Under the pieces are notes generated by a model, which did no database searches, was not told the DNA's origin, and worked only from the letters and a program-made list of their open reading frames with translations. Made by a program: the position numbers and the translations under genes. From Anticarsia gemmatalis (taxonomy: Eukaryota; Arthropoda; Insecta; Lepidoptera; Erebidae): 64,000 bases of DNA. Each line of letters begins with the position of its first letter. Position 1 is the stretch's first letter. Positions 39,201 to 50,529 of this stretch are shown piece after piece. The stretch covers positions 7,565,001 through 7,629,000 of the forward strand of contig NC_134755.1 in the NCBI RefSeq assembly GCF_050436995.1. Direction: 5' to 3'.

Positions 39201-42200
39201 GAGTGCCTGGATATATTATAACGCTGTTGAATGTAAACTAAGCGCTTGACATATCAATACTCGAACGCACCTAGGTGTGAGCAATGCACAGCTTGCGTGT
39301 GTCCAACTAGCGGCAACTCTTTCCATTCGCTCGATATTGGCAAACCCTCACAATGAACTTAGTGAATGCAAAAATATAACAGTATTTTGATATTTTATTA
39401 TAAGAGATTGTTCAGATATTGATCCTATTGTTAATCGTAATGCTAATGTTGCTTTGGCTTACTTGCTGTGATTATAATGATGTCTCAATGTAACGTTTCG
39501 TTCATTCATATTAAACTTATGTTAGGTTTGTTTGATTTTGTTAAAGTTGTTTTAGGGTTCTTAGTATCTACAGGACTAACCATTAGTTTATGTTAAGATT
39601 ATTATGTGTTGAGTATTTGTTATTAATATTATTAAATCAAAGTAGTTTATTAATACTATTTATGTAACAATATAGTTGAGAGTACCTGTATTATTAGATT
39701 TGAGAACGTGAGGATTTGTTAGTGCTTATGAAGAGATGAAGTATTTTGTATACTTTTCCAGTGGTCATCAAAGTTACATTGTGAACGATGTTTGATTATT
39801 ACTTTAAAAGAATATTTGATCTCATTTTGGTAGCAACATGTGAAACTTGGAAACTTGAAATTTTATTATTGTATACAAATATTGTGCTCGTTATTACCTA
39901 GCAAATGTTACAAACAATAATTTAGATATTTTCTTTACATAGTTTTGTAATTACAAGGCGGTAGATGTGTAAAAGCCTTATTTATAATAAAGCATATTCA
40001 GTCGCATACTGTATTTTATTGAAATCGACAACCAATGAACTTGCTTGTTTTAATTTTATGTTGATTGTGTAGGTTTGCCATTATCAATCTCATTCCTATG
40101 TTTGCATGCTTTGTGTGATTAAACAATACCTCTGTTGTCTTACATACTAACATACTAAATTATTTATTTCATATTCTTGAAAAATATATGTCCACTGTAG
40201 TGTTATCAACAAGATGTAGTTATGGAATTATAAGAACAAGAATTTATTTTTTCTTTGCATACTTTATCTTTTAAATAGTTCTTACTCCCTATATCGAAGG
40301 TTTTCTGGTATAGCTATACGAACATTGTAGTACCTTATTATGTACTACCTATGTCTTAATGAATAATACATTAATTCAAAAGTTAGTAACTTAGACTTGA
40401 ACAGAGTTATAGAAGTAAGTAACTTTAAATACACATACAAGCTCGTATCAAAACAAGATGATAATATGTAAATAAATAGTTTCTACTACCCTTTTTGGTA
40501 TCAAAACCTGCAGCTAAGTACACCCAATAATCTATGTTAAGAAGTATTTTCACCTATACTGTTTGAAAATAATATTTGTATTTTAAAAAACATAGTAGGT
40601 ACAAATACGTAGGTACTGTAGGTACATAAAATCACGCCTAATTCCCATAGTAGTATAGTCCGACAACTAAGTAGAGGGCCTTCGCGCGCACAATTTATTT
40701 AAATCCTAAAGGATTTTATGCATTTTTTAAATAAGGTAGCTGTATTAGACAGCTGTCAGCTGCATAAGTCTACGGCCACTGATCTTCTTAATTCTGAATT
40801 TTGTACACCTTCGCTATCTGTGAACCTTGAAAACAAAGCTTTCTTCTAATTTGTTGGACTATAGAAAGATACAAAAAAAACCACCTGCTACCCCTCCATT
40901 CATTTGACGTTCATCATCATTTATGAATATGATATGTACACAAATAGGTTGCAAGAAGATAAGTTAGCTAGGAAGAGTTTAGAAGACAGTGCCAGGTCAC
41001 TGGGACAGAAGGCAGCGACTGCTGAAACTAGGGCCGTCGCTGCTGAAGGAGATCTGAGGATAGAACGCGAATGGCGGATATCTTTACAAGTAAGTACTAT
41101 ACCAATACGTACATATTATGACACCATATGTGTCTAAACACACTATTTCGAAAGTACGCAAACGAAGTTTCGCTGCTGATCTTACGTTCTGATGTATTTG
41201 GCTGATATGACACACTATAAGACCCGAACCTACGCAGAAATTGATATGATGTGTAATCTATACGTACTACTAGAAAAGTAGCCACTGAACTTAGCCCGAT
41301 TACCGAAGTAAGCTGTACGCTATAACGCACGTAATGTTGGTAGAAGTAATCATTTCGAACTTCGATCGCCTGCCTTCGGCGTAGTGTGTTCAAACACTAT
41401 GATGGTTAAAGTGAAAATGTTTACTATTTATAGGCTAGGGTGTTGTGGGTTCGATTGCCCACACGGATCATTTAGTAATTATTTATTTCGTAATGTACAC
41501 AACATATGTTTTATGTGGTTGCTGATATAAATCTGACCTAGTCCATTAATTACAAAGATTATTATAATAATATATTATCGATATCTTACTTATAAGCGTC
41601 GTGCAACCTCTGATTTAGTTATACAGTATGTTTTCATTTTCAATCATTTACAGTTTAAAAATTCCTGTATCAAAGTTCACACGAACGTTTTTTAGTAGGC
41701 CAGTCAGTATAGTTACAGTACAGTCAGGTACTTTTACTCGTAATAACGAAGAAAAAATAATAACTTAGACATCTTATTTTTAAGCTACGCAACCTCTGGG
41801 TTACGTACTAGAAGCGTACGGATTTGTTGCTTTGTATTGTTTTCAACGGCGCGCCAAAAGAAATTATTTATTATTATTATTATTATTTTGTTAGCCCTTT
41901 ATGTGTCCCACTGCTGGGCAAAGGCCTCCCCTCTTTCCTTCCAAACCTGTCTGTCTTGTGCCAAGCTCAAGGAGGTTTTTAACAGCTTACCCAATACATG
42001 GCAAGAAATTATTACAAAACAAAAATCCTTACGGTGGCCTACGCTCCGCATCCGACGATAGCTTAATCGTCAATAAATAATTACACGCTTTAATTGCTTA
42101 AAGTGCACTCATATTGTTCTTATGAATTAACTGATAAAGCACTTCCTTGTATTGTGTTTACTAAACGGAGGTAATCGGTGTGTTATAGGAATCAATGATG

Positions 42201-43317
42201 CGGGACCGCGATAAGATATCGATGTTGACTCAAGAAGTGGAATCTCTCAAATCAATAGGCCAGGTAAATTACCTTTTATTATACTTAATTTTAATCTTGA
42301 TTATTGTTAAAAATAAACTAAGTACTAAGTAGTTGTTCTAAAGGTCTTTTGCTGTTCTAGACTTAAGGTCAGATAGATTTTAAACTGGTTACCTGGATAT
42401 TAAATAAAACCAACCAAACATTTTTAACTGATTCTCTCTTTAACTTAATACTGAGTAACTTATGATTCTTTTACCCTGGCAATTTGACATAATGGCACGC
42501 TACGCCTCAACTCCTATTACTCCTATTAAAACAGAATTAGTTAATAGCAAAAAATATTGTATCAATAAACTATTAATTTCAGAAATACCTCGCGTTACAA
42601 GAAGAGCAACATATTTTAAAAACCCAATACAACGAAGCTCAAAAGACGTTAGAAGAAGTAGGCGCAACACTGAGTGAGAACAAACTACAGTTAGCCGAGC
42701 TGTTAGAAAAGGATGCAAAAGCACAAAACGTCGAAGAGGCGGCGACGTGGACGGATGATAAAGATGCGACGGCGTGTACTGCCTGTGCCAAAGAATTCTC
42801 AATCGCTAGGCGGAAAGTAAGTACCACATTTCCTTATAAAGGAAAGTAGGCATGTTAAAATTTGTAGCCCTAATACAAAACAAAATTTTATTTGTCAAAC
42901 AAAATCAGTGCTCTATGTAACACACTACGCCACTGAAATCAGCGTTTATAAGACATTATAAATGTGTATTTATGTTTTACTAGTTCTTTTGCACTATTGA
43001 CACAATTTGGATCAGCGCCCCTGGTGCATTTCGTAAGAACTATTTTTTAAGTCATTTTTAATTTCTAATTCTCATCAGTTACAGTCACAAAATCGGAATC
43101 CTAGTCGTGTATTATTATTTTTTATAACTTAATGGTTAATTATATTTTTCAAACACAGTATATAATTAACTTACCTTATTTTTTTTTCCAGCATCACTGC
43201 CGTCGGTGTGGCCATATATTCTGCGCGGCGTGCAGCGACAAGACGGTCGCGTTAGCTGGCAACACCAAACCGGTGCGAGTTTGTGACGCTTGCTACGCCG
43301 AAGTAAGACTCACGTAG
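30240..43317 (+). CDS. RUFY: RUN and FYVE domain-containing protein (RUFY family)
   Basis: Exons: 30240-30408 (first exon a) or 32736-33003 (first exon b), then 33089-33267, 33605-33714, 33928-34135, 34368-34546, 35384-35520, 36417-36475, 37152-37271, 37526-37666, 39031-39128, 40948-41089, 42189-42263, 42583-42816 and 43192-43317 (stop TAG). All junctions are GT-AG and keep frame; products are 658 (a) or 691 (b) residues. The RUN domain covers about residues 95-270 of form b (NISKLIVKELIEQ... to VGLNVVDCNLCVK...DFSLYL). Long coiled coils follow. The C-terminal FYVE finger starts at about residue 628 with WTDDKD, has RKHHCRRCG and RVCDAC, and has four CxxC pairs, so zinc and PI3P binding look intact. 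RUFY proteins are Rab/Arl effectors on endosomes and lysosomes. Introns hold SINEs and other repeats. Confidence 0.95.
31033..31250 (+). mobile_element. tRNA-derived SINE
   Basis: The head (31033-31119) is tRNA-like: TTGACTG at its start pairs with CAGTCAA at its end. It has an A-box-like TGGCGCAGTGG and the B-box GGTTCGATTCC. It continues into a body (TTTGTGCGATCCACAATAAT ... GCGGGAGTTGTC) and ends in a poly-A run at 31237-31246. That layout is a full-length SINE in RUFY intron 1, and I recognise the body as a common lepidopteran family. It is not a functional tRNA gene. Confidence 0.9.
32030..32190 (-). mobile_element. Diverged tRNA-derived SINE, reverse orientation
   Basis: On the minus strand the sequence reads a tRNA-like head with a B-box-like GATTCGATTCCC at about 32114-32125 and a TGGCACGGCAGGTAGTG A-box region. 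The same arrangement, with shared flanking words such as AAATTAGAAAA and CAGCAGT, is found at 59930-60085. Limits are approximate. Confidence 0.65.
32736..33003 (+). CDS. RUFY: RUFY alternative first coding exon (form b)
   Basis: An ATG at 32736 opens 89 codons plus one base, ending at a GT donor. It encodes DTIYLCNFRVSVDGEWLCL, which matches the N-terminal start of human RUFY3 as I remember it. The upstream exon 30240-30408 also ends one base into a codon, so either exon can join the exon at 33089 in frame (A|CC or G|CC). No convincing acceptor lies just upstream of 32736, supporting its use as a first exon behind its own promoter. Confidence 0.8.
35573..35792 (+). repeat. Interspersed repeat, opposite-orientation relative
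   Basis: The element runs from CTACTAATATTATAAATGCG, through TTCTCTTTCACGCAAATACTA and AACACATAGGCTACTGTTTAT, to CGCGGACGAAGGCGCGGGAG and CTAGT. I remember it as a very abundant arthropod repeat. Its reverse complement has the same kind of ends as the copies at 8952 and 18971 (ACTAG... and ...ATAATATTAGTA). It lies in the RUFY intron after the exon ending at 35520. Confidence 0.75.
38328..38657 (+). CDS. RUFY: RUFY alternative terminal exon (short, FYVE-less isoform)
   Basis: After an AG at 38326-38327 the frame reads ECEMELTQKGEMVSRLQ and continues to a stop ending at 38657. Polyadenylation signals AATAAA follow at 38818 and 38822. Joined to the exon ending at 37666 it gives a 576-residue protein with RUN and coiled coil but no FYVE domain. 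This parallels the short human RUFY3 form, which also lacks FYVE. The exon begins like the alternative exon at 39031 (ECESSLKHKTELIAKLE), with matching heptads, so the two look like duplicated exons. The acceptor has a weak pyrimidine tract, so use may be regulated. Confidence 0.75.
   Translation, partial: ECEMELTQKGEMVSRLQGKAEQIGKILHNLEKYNHFLGPDNDLVKALRSPTTTENNLGEKLEKLKAQSAALKGTKSKDEGPPHKKLNLQEIPPFRKTSSNDKTIGPVAE
38818..38827 (+). terminator. Polyadenylation signals of the short RUFY isoform
   Basis: Two overlapping AATAAA hexamers about 160-170 bases after the stop codon of the terminal exon 38328-38657. They support it as a true transcript end. Confidence 0.6.
41430..41520 (+). mobile_element. 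SINE fragment in RUFY intron
   Basis: A B-box-like GGGTTCGATTGCCCACAC with the arm around it is present, but the A-box half is missing. The following TTATGTGGTTGCTGATATAAAT is typical of SINE bodies. It is read as a truncated copy; limits are approximate. Confidence 0.5.
41865..41966 (+). repeat. (ATT)n followed by a repeat fragment
   Basis: An ATT/TTA trinucleotide run at about 41865-41887 is followed by a 75-base block (from 41890) nearly identical to 4826-4900. Both copies stop at a similar place after TGTCTTGTGCCA, so they descend from one truncated element. Confidence 0.75.
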
Positions 43318-45094
43318 TTAATTATAAAATGTTAGCATGTAGTTAGTAATATAGAATTTATTCAAATTGATCAAATATTGTTCTTATTATATTGTATATT
43401 ACTTACATAAGCTTACGCAAGTAAATGTCACGCTTTATTTATTGTGCTCGAAATGAATAATAATCTAAATAATATAATGTATTTTTGCCTATGAGGAGTA
43501 TAACTTAATCTCAAATTATTTACAATATATGTATGTCTTTCTCAAATCTATGTGAACATTATTCGATCAATTTGAACGTATCTTGATAGTCTCGAGTATA
43601 TAAATTCTAATAAAATAATTGTTCAAAAATGTACCGAAACGAAAATTAAAATCCAAAGTACGTACAATAATAATGTTTATTGAAAACACAGCGCGTCTTT
43701 AAGACTGAAGTTCAACATGAAAACTACGATTATTGCAATTGTAAAGACAAAAAAGAAATTAAACATTGTTCGTACAAAACGAAGTATAAAAGAGCTTGTG
43801 TGGAGTCAAATTATAAAAATGTTAATTATATAAGTTGAGTTTTTAAAATATAATCTCCATGCTTATTGTATTATAGTCAATTTGCGCGCGAACTTGATTT
43901 GCGAATTGCGATATAGGCCTATTGTGTTTGCGTGAGTGTAAAAAAATTGCTTACTTTTTAAAATCATGATATACTTTTTATCTACAAAAGGCCTTGTTTT
44001 AGTTCAATTTTTATTTCCACGTATATTAATATAAATCAATAATTATAAATACAAAGTATTGTTTTCAAATTAAATACGTTTTATATTTGGAAATATGTTT
44101 TAATCAATTGACTTAGTTAATCATAAAATTGCCATGCATTTGTTGTTAAAATTTTAATACGAATTTAGAAAATTAGTCGAATTTATTATGTATTTTAGTA
44201 AGAAATAAAATATTTAATCTCTGGTAAAAAGAGATTTGAAAATGAAAAAGGATTGGAAAATTAAACAATATTAATTATTTTTTTTCCATTAATTCGTCTT
44301 TTTCCAGTTATTAGTTAATGAAAATTTATTCTGTGATCCGCAATCCAGAAACAATCATTCTTAGTAAAATATTTAAAATGAAATCTTACGATTCAGTAAT
44401 TACAAATGTTTTCAAGAGATTCAATGTAAAATAAAATAATAATATGCTTAATAAGTGTGTACTATATTAAAAATAATAGAACATAATAAGAAATACCAAT
44501 AAAATTAATACCGAACAAAACTATCCGTATGTAATTATCGCCAAAATTAATTATTATTGAAGACCATTATTTGTGTGGTGCTTGAGTTAATATGGATGTG
44601 TATATTATTGTTATTATAATTAAATATTGTAAATATAATATTGTTTGTATAATTATAAATACATAATCCGGACATAAAGAGAATTTTAACATGCATTTTG
44701 ATTTTTATTTCTTATAAAAATATAAGTACAGATCCCTAATCATTTTAATGTTGTACTTTTTATTGCCGGTGCAAGCCAAAACTACTGATTTTTAATCATA
44801 CAATGGCACATAATATAAAGGTGGAACTAAACAAACTATGTAAAAAATGTAAAATCCTATAGCCCGATTCTCTGCTACTATCGAGTTTTGACAACCGGCT
44901 AGCTATGGAAAAAAATATGATCAGTGCCTCTAGCGGATGTCGTAGAAACTATTTTTGCAGTACATTTTAAAAGTTAATCTGTCGATACTCGATGGTTCCA
45001 GTAGTAGAGAATCGTGCTACTAGCAATTATAAATAATTATATTATTAAATACTAACATAACATGCAGCCTCGGTATAGCAAATTCAATTGATTT
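43318..45094. other. RUFY 3' UTR / convergent intergenic region
   Basis: Very A+T-rich DNA between the RUFY stop codon and the SCPEP1 stop codon on the other strand. Much of it is probably RUFY 3' UTR, but there are several AATAAA-like words and no clear end can be chosen. It contains a MITE-like element at 44865-45014. Confidence 0.5.
44865..45014. mobile_element. MITE-like element with imperfect terminal inverted repeats
   Basis: The left end CGATTCTCTGCTACTATCGA and the reverse complement of the right end (CGATTCTCTACTACTGG... CATCGAGT) match apart from one substitution and a 7-base insertion. Total length is about 150 bp with no coding capacity. This is typical of a small non-autonomous DNA transposon. 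Confidence 0.65.
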
Positions 45095-48000
45095 CTAATC
45101 CTCCGACATCACGTACTGCAAAACATGTTCCATCGCTTCGGGGTTTTCTTCGGGCACCTACGAAATGACAATGACAAAATAGGTACTCACACTATGCTGC
45201 TGTTGCGATATTCTTATATATTATTGAGATTTTCTTATTGACCTCAGTAATTTTAGCTATCACTTCTCTTGGAACGATAAAAATGCAGTAGACAGGTTGC
45301 TTGGTGTGGTGTGGTGTGGTTTACGAAAGGAGTTTTTTATATATGCATTCCAACAATTTGATGGATCATGTAAACACTCGTAAAAAAATCATTCAAAGTA
45401 TTCCTTTTAGAAGTATTTTTTAAGCATTAATTCCTTTTTTTCTGTAGCTTTAAGTGTTGAAAGAGGAATTCTTGTTTATTTATTTTCTAAAATATTAGGA
45501 ATAGCTATATTAAAAATATTGTGTTTTTGGTAAATTAATAATGTTCTTACCCAATGTCCAGCGCCAAAGATCCACCAGAAGCTCAAGTTCTTCGTTACCT
45601 TGTAATATCCATTTCCTTTCCCACGGATCGGATGCCTCTTAGCCTTTGCGAATTCTGAAGCTCCAGACCACTTTAGCTTATGTACCCAATTGCAGGCTCC
45701 TGAGAATTTAAAATAATAAAATTAACCTTTTTCTAATTCTCTTGTACTCCTGAGAGACTTATATCAAAATGTGTGATTGAAACCTTCGTGCATTCGTTAT
45801 GGCAGCACTAGTACTAGCACAGTACTATAAAAGTACTTAGTAAATAGTAAAAATGTGTGTGTATTGAGTATGTAAAAAGTAGTAGCCTCTGATGAAGACT
45901 TACCAGCAAGTGGTGTAACTACATCCAAGTTTCCGTTGTAAACGGCTATTTTCAACTTCGTTTTATTCAAAAGCGTCTCTACTGAAATGTAATAACAAAT
46001 TAGTAGAGGAATATCGATGACCTTACCCAAAAGATAAATACTTGCAAGTTTTATTCAAACGTACAGAACGAGGTCGATGACACCAAAAAGTTTTCTTTTA
46101 AATACTGATACGCTGTAGTTGATAAATACTGCCATTGTCTCGTTTTGTTCACACCAATTAACATGGGCTTTATGTAATCATTCACTTTGGTGTTTAGTTC
46201 TTCCAATGCTGGGTAAGGACTTGGTGCGTAAACGTTATTGAAATTGATGAAGCCCTCATCATTCAGTTGGGTGAACAAAAGACTGTCTAATGCATCAGCC
46301 GTAAAGAAATCGTGTCTTTCTAAACTTCGTACTAGCTTTTTGGATATTTTCGTTGATGTCAGATATAGATCCCGGTCTATAGCTCCCTGAAACACAAGAT
46401 TTTAAGAAAAGCCATTTAAATACTACGAAAATAATATCAAAATATTGATCCTACAAGATTTGGTCCTACCGTAAAGTACAGGAACTGTGTATGCATTGCA
46501 GTGCTTTCCTTGGGATCAACCCAACCGCCCCCAATCCCAATCCCCTTAAAATTCATTTTGAGGCTCTTCTTTTCAATTGCCTGTAAAAAGTAGATCAATT
46601 TTTGGTATGGACTGTTTATAGACATGACATAGGTATCAACAATAAAAAAAGGAAGTGCATCAACTTTACTACGATACAATCATAGAGCACATAATATATG
46701 AAGCCACATACCGTATGCAAATATAGCCCCAACCGAGGACAAATTTTACCTCCATAACTTTGACCAAACAAATAAGCAGGCGTCTTTCTAAATTCTCTAT
46801 GTCTCCTGTAGAAAACTTTAATCACTTTTGATAAATCCATTGCTGTAAAAACAGAACAGAAGATTTGACCTGATCATAATGTATCATTTTCATGCGTAAG
46901 AAAAACATCAACCTGTAGATCTTTCGGACCCCACAGGATAAATATTAGTGTATTTTTTTTAAGTTTAATGGCTATTATGATTCATAGTTGTTTGTCAAAG
47001 CATATGGTTTCCTGCGAATGTAGTGGTCTCGTGAGTGTCACATGTGCGGTAAATTTATCCGCGTTCATTCAACCTACCCATCTCTCGATCTGTCTTCACA
47101 TACTGAGAGCTGTTCGTAACGTAACTGAAGCCGGTACCCACGGGATGGTCTATAAACAACACGTTTCTTCCTTTCACCTGAATCGAGAAAAAGAATAACA
47201 TTAAATGTCGAAAAGCTTGAATTGGGGTAGGGAAAATGGTTTTGTTTATACGTTTTGCATCTCATTCATTTAAATAATTAACACGTGCGTAAAATTAATT
47301 TATGTTTCCCCTTTCCTCATTTTGGTAATTCTGTTAATGTTATGTGTCATGTGCAGGAAAGCGACTTTGGTATTATTTCGTTAATATTTATGTCTCTAGT
47401 GAAGTGTCTTCTCTTTACTTATTACGTTTCTGGCCTGGACTGATATTTGTGTAATTATTATTGTAAGTAGTTAGCTAATCTATAAGCATCACCAGCGCCA
47501 CCTGGGCCATTCGCGTATTTGTCAAAATTAATGAAGACTACTAAAGGGCTATAACGGACAATGCGATGCCTTTAGATGTCTGAGAATAATTAAAATGTCT
47601 TTCTTTATACTAAATACTTGGTGATTACTTGAACTCTTATTCTCCAATTAAACGCCTAATTTTTAAAACGAATAAATAGGTTTTTTTCTTTGCGAAATTA
47701 ATTAAAACAATATTGTTTCTAAATTACTTACCCAGGTGTGGTTCCGCGGTTGCATATCCATGTTATAAGGTCCTAATTCGGCGAAATTTCCTAAGCCACT
47801 TGCGGCAAAGCCTGGTCCTCCTTGTATCCATATCACTAGTGGTTTACGAGTGGCCACTACTTTAGTTCCGTCCGCATAAAATAGCCAGTAGAATATATGT
47901 GCCCCAGGACGAACTTCTATGAAACCATGTGTACTCTCCCAGTCATGATATAAGCTTATGTAAGGGTTATTTACTGAAAAAAATATGTGGAATATATTCT

Positions 48001-48322
48001 TATTCGTTACAGAGAGAGTACTCCCAAAAATCTTAAACATATTAAACGCATATCTTAAAAAAAACTTATAATGTGTCAGTCACTCGGTCTCGGAATTGAC
48101 TAATCTTATGCGCTACGTTGTTTTTAATGAAGTGCTTCGCTGGTTTTCTCTCCATAATAAAAGTTAAGAGTCATACTGTACTGTCAAATTAGGGTGCCAT
48201 AAAGGTAGTGTCGAAGCAGGCAGGTGCCTGTTAAAAGTTATAAAGCAAATTAGCTTACCTTCGTCCGCAAAATCAGCCGTAACACACAAGATTGTCGTCA
48301 TCCATATTAGCAACAAGTTCAT
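45095..48322 (-). CDS. SCPEP1: Serine carboxypeptidase, retinoid-inducible (SCPEP1) type
   Basis: Nine exons in phase: 48322-48259, 47973-47732, 47177-47078, 46842-46712, 46580-46470, 46386-46065, 45981-45904, 45699-45551 and 45157-45095 (TAG), giving 419 residues. A signal peptide opens it (MNLLLIWMTTILCVTADF); I chose this ATG over one 15 codons upstream because it starts the hydrophobic run. Peptidase S10 hallmarks are present: WIQGGPG (about 70-76, oxyanion), GQSYGG with Ser164, GNLDVVTPLAG with Asp343, and GAGHW with His398, so it is likely active. GLGNFAELGP and VGTGFSYV place it with SCPEP1 rather than with cathepsin A. It should remove C-terminal residues from peptides in the lysosome or secreted fluid. 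It converges with RUFY. Confidence 0.93.
45302..45320. repeat. (TGGTG)n short tandem repeat
   Basis: Almost four units of TGGTG in the last SCPEP1 intron. No function is apparent. Confidence 0.8.
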
Positions 48323-48979
48323 TTTATACTTATTAATTTTATTTATTTTACTCCTAAAAGCGCCCACTCAAAAATTCACATGTGCGCTTTAGGATCACTT
48401 GGAAATGATTAACTTCGTTGTAAACGCACGCCATGTGGTGATATCATAGTACCTACATTCCTCTAATGAATTAATGAGACAAATCAACCAAAAAGTAGAC
48501 ATATACGAGTAGATCCGCAGTTTTACAGTATGTCACGCGCTTCTCATTAGAGATCTACTTGTTCCGTCGGTGAATGATCGTGTGTACTACACTGGGAACT
48601 ATTTTGCACTATTTCTTTTATGAACACACGAAACAACGTTCAAGTTTAAAGGTCGCTATTTGATATTTTCATCCCTCCTATCACTTGTGGCAAATCTACA
48701 CAATGGAAGGTCAGGCTTGCGGGCTTTCAAAGGCAAATCTTTCGAAATCATTTAATTTTATCCGAAGAAAAGTGTACTTAACAAAGAACAAACTAAGATG
48801 AAAGACATCTACTTTGTGTTTATTGATCGTGACCCTGGTCTTAGTAGGACAGGTGTACTGACTTAATCACACTGACCGGCGCACTTGGCCTAATTAGCTC
48901 TAAATTTTAGACTGGCGTGGCTATAAAATCGCGAGGTAACAAAGTTCAAAATAAAACACTGGTCCAACAAATAAATTAT

Positions 48980-50529
48980 TTAATTAAATAACAAGTCTAC
49001 AAACGATCCAATAATACTAGAGCCTAAATTTGGTTCCTTAGCTCTTAATACGCGTCTTTTCCTTTCACTGTCGGGGAATCGGATGGTCGAACTGGGTTTC
49101 TTCTGAGCTGTAACACTGTTGTCGGCTAATGTAGGCTTTACCGGAAACCCTGTTACGTATCCAAGTATACCACCAACAAGCCCAGGCCGATATGCGGCTT
49201 GGGGATTCTCGTAAGTGTTCTCTACTACTGGTTTTACGTAATCTGCAAGAAATACAAGAAAAAAGAAAGTAAACAACTGACCTGTGGAGTATGGATGTTA
49301 TTTTTAATTATAGTAAAAGAAGATCCGAATGAATAACGTTGATTTTCTTCCTACAAAATAATATACTTTTAAATAGATAACTGTTAGAACGTTAATTTAT
49401 TCTATACTCACTTGACGGATAATGCGGAGACGGTGGCCCATAGTTTCCAGATCCAGATATTCCTGAACTATATGGAGGTTTAGTGTGAGGGTATGTGGGT
49501 CTGTGAGGCCGGTGTGAGTTTGATGGTCTATGTGGCGGTCGGACCGGTCTGTCAGGTACTGGATAGTACGGTGGATAAGATGGTGAATCGTAATCTCCGA
49601 AAAACAGACGATGTTCTCTGTTTTTAAAACCATTATTATGAGCACCGGGAGTAACTGAAAAAATCATTTTAAATATACAAATTACCTCTAAAGCTTAATT
49701 GGCTAAAAAGTACGCGACATATACTTACATAAGTACCTACACCCAGTTAGCTTAAAAAATATGGATGATGTCACATTTTCAATCGAAATAAAAATTGGTT
49801 GACGAATAGTAGGTGTGAAATTTATTTGCGGTCAATATACCTACAGCAGTACCTAATTTCACTATTTTCATTGTTAAAAATTACTTATTTGGAAGATGTG
49901 TGGTACATACTTCAGACGCTGACCGTAATCGGTTAGTACCTATAGTCAGCCCCACCGGCTGCTTATCATACAATAACATCAGATTATTTAGCAAAAATAA
50001 ATCTATATTATATTTACGACTTTTCTCTTCCCTCTTCCCACCACAGATTATAAGGTAAATACGTAAGCACACGATAAAAAATAGACACTTTATCAGTACT
50101 GTTATGTTTGTAAATAAGCTCACTGCCTAAAGTAATAACTTGAACACTGACTTGAACTTAAGTCGGTTTCGTCATAATCTTCTATTTCTCCGCAATCATC
50201 CGGATCGTCTTCTGGTTGCTCCTGGAGATCGTCAAGATTATCGACTGGAGGAGGCCTGGGTCGGCTGGGTGTAAGAAGGCTGTATATCAGTCCTAGAGTC
50301 CTCGGCTTGCTCTGTTCCCAGCTGGCCGCTCTTCGATGAGGAGCAATTTTGTTCGTAGGGCATAAGGATTGCTTTACAGTCACTGCATCTATTTGAACTG
50401 CTAACGTCAACAGCTAAAATACCAAAATATATTTACTTAGCATCTAATCTGATTTTGTACACAACTATTTAAAATTCCAAGCTATCGTACCGATGTAATA
50501 ACAAATAGTAATTTCTCGTTCGTATCCAT
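48980..50529 (-). CDS. Secreted acidic and proline/tyrosine-rich protein, unknown function
   Basis: I do not recognise this gene. Four exons fit in phase: 50529-50491, 50413-50152, 49654-49412 and 49242-48980, giving about 268 residues. A signal peptide is split by intron 1 (MDTNEKLLFVITS then LLTLAVQIDA). Next comes a short basic region, then an acidic stretch (DNLDDLQEQPEDDPDDCGEI...), then a low-complexity block rich in Pro, Tyr, His and Arg (YPPYYPVPDRP, RPPHRP). The tail (GLVGGILGYVTGFPV) carries basic dipeptides such as ERKRR. The donor of exon 2 (GTCAGT at 50151) is the least certain junction. Few cysteines argue against a disulfide-rich toxin or defensin. A cuticle, eggshell, silk-associated or processed-precursor protein are all possible; this is inference only. 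Confidence 0.7.

Noticed and set aside
49397..49645. Alternative frame through the proline-rich exon
   Set aside because: It overlaps the in-phase exon of the secreted protein and does not link to the neighbouring exons in phase.
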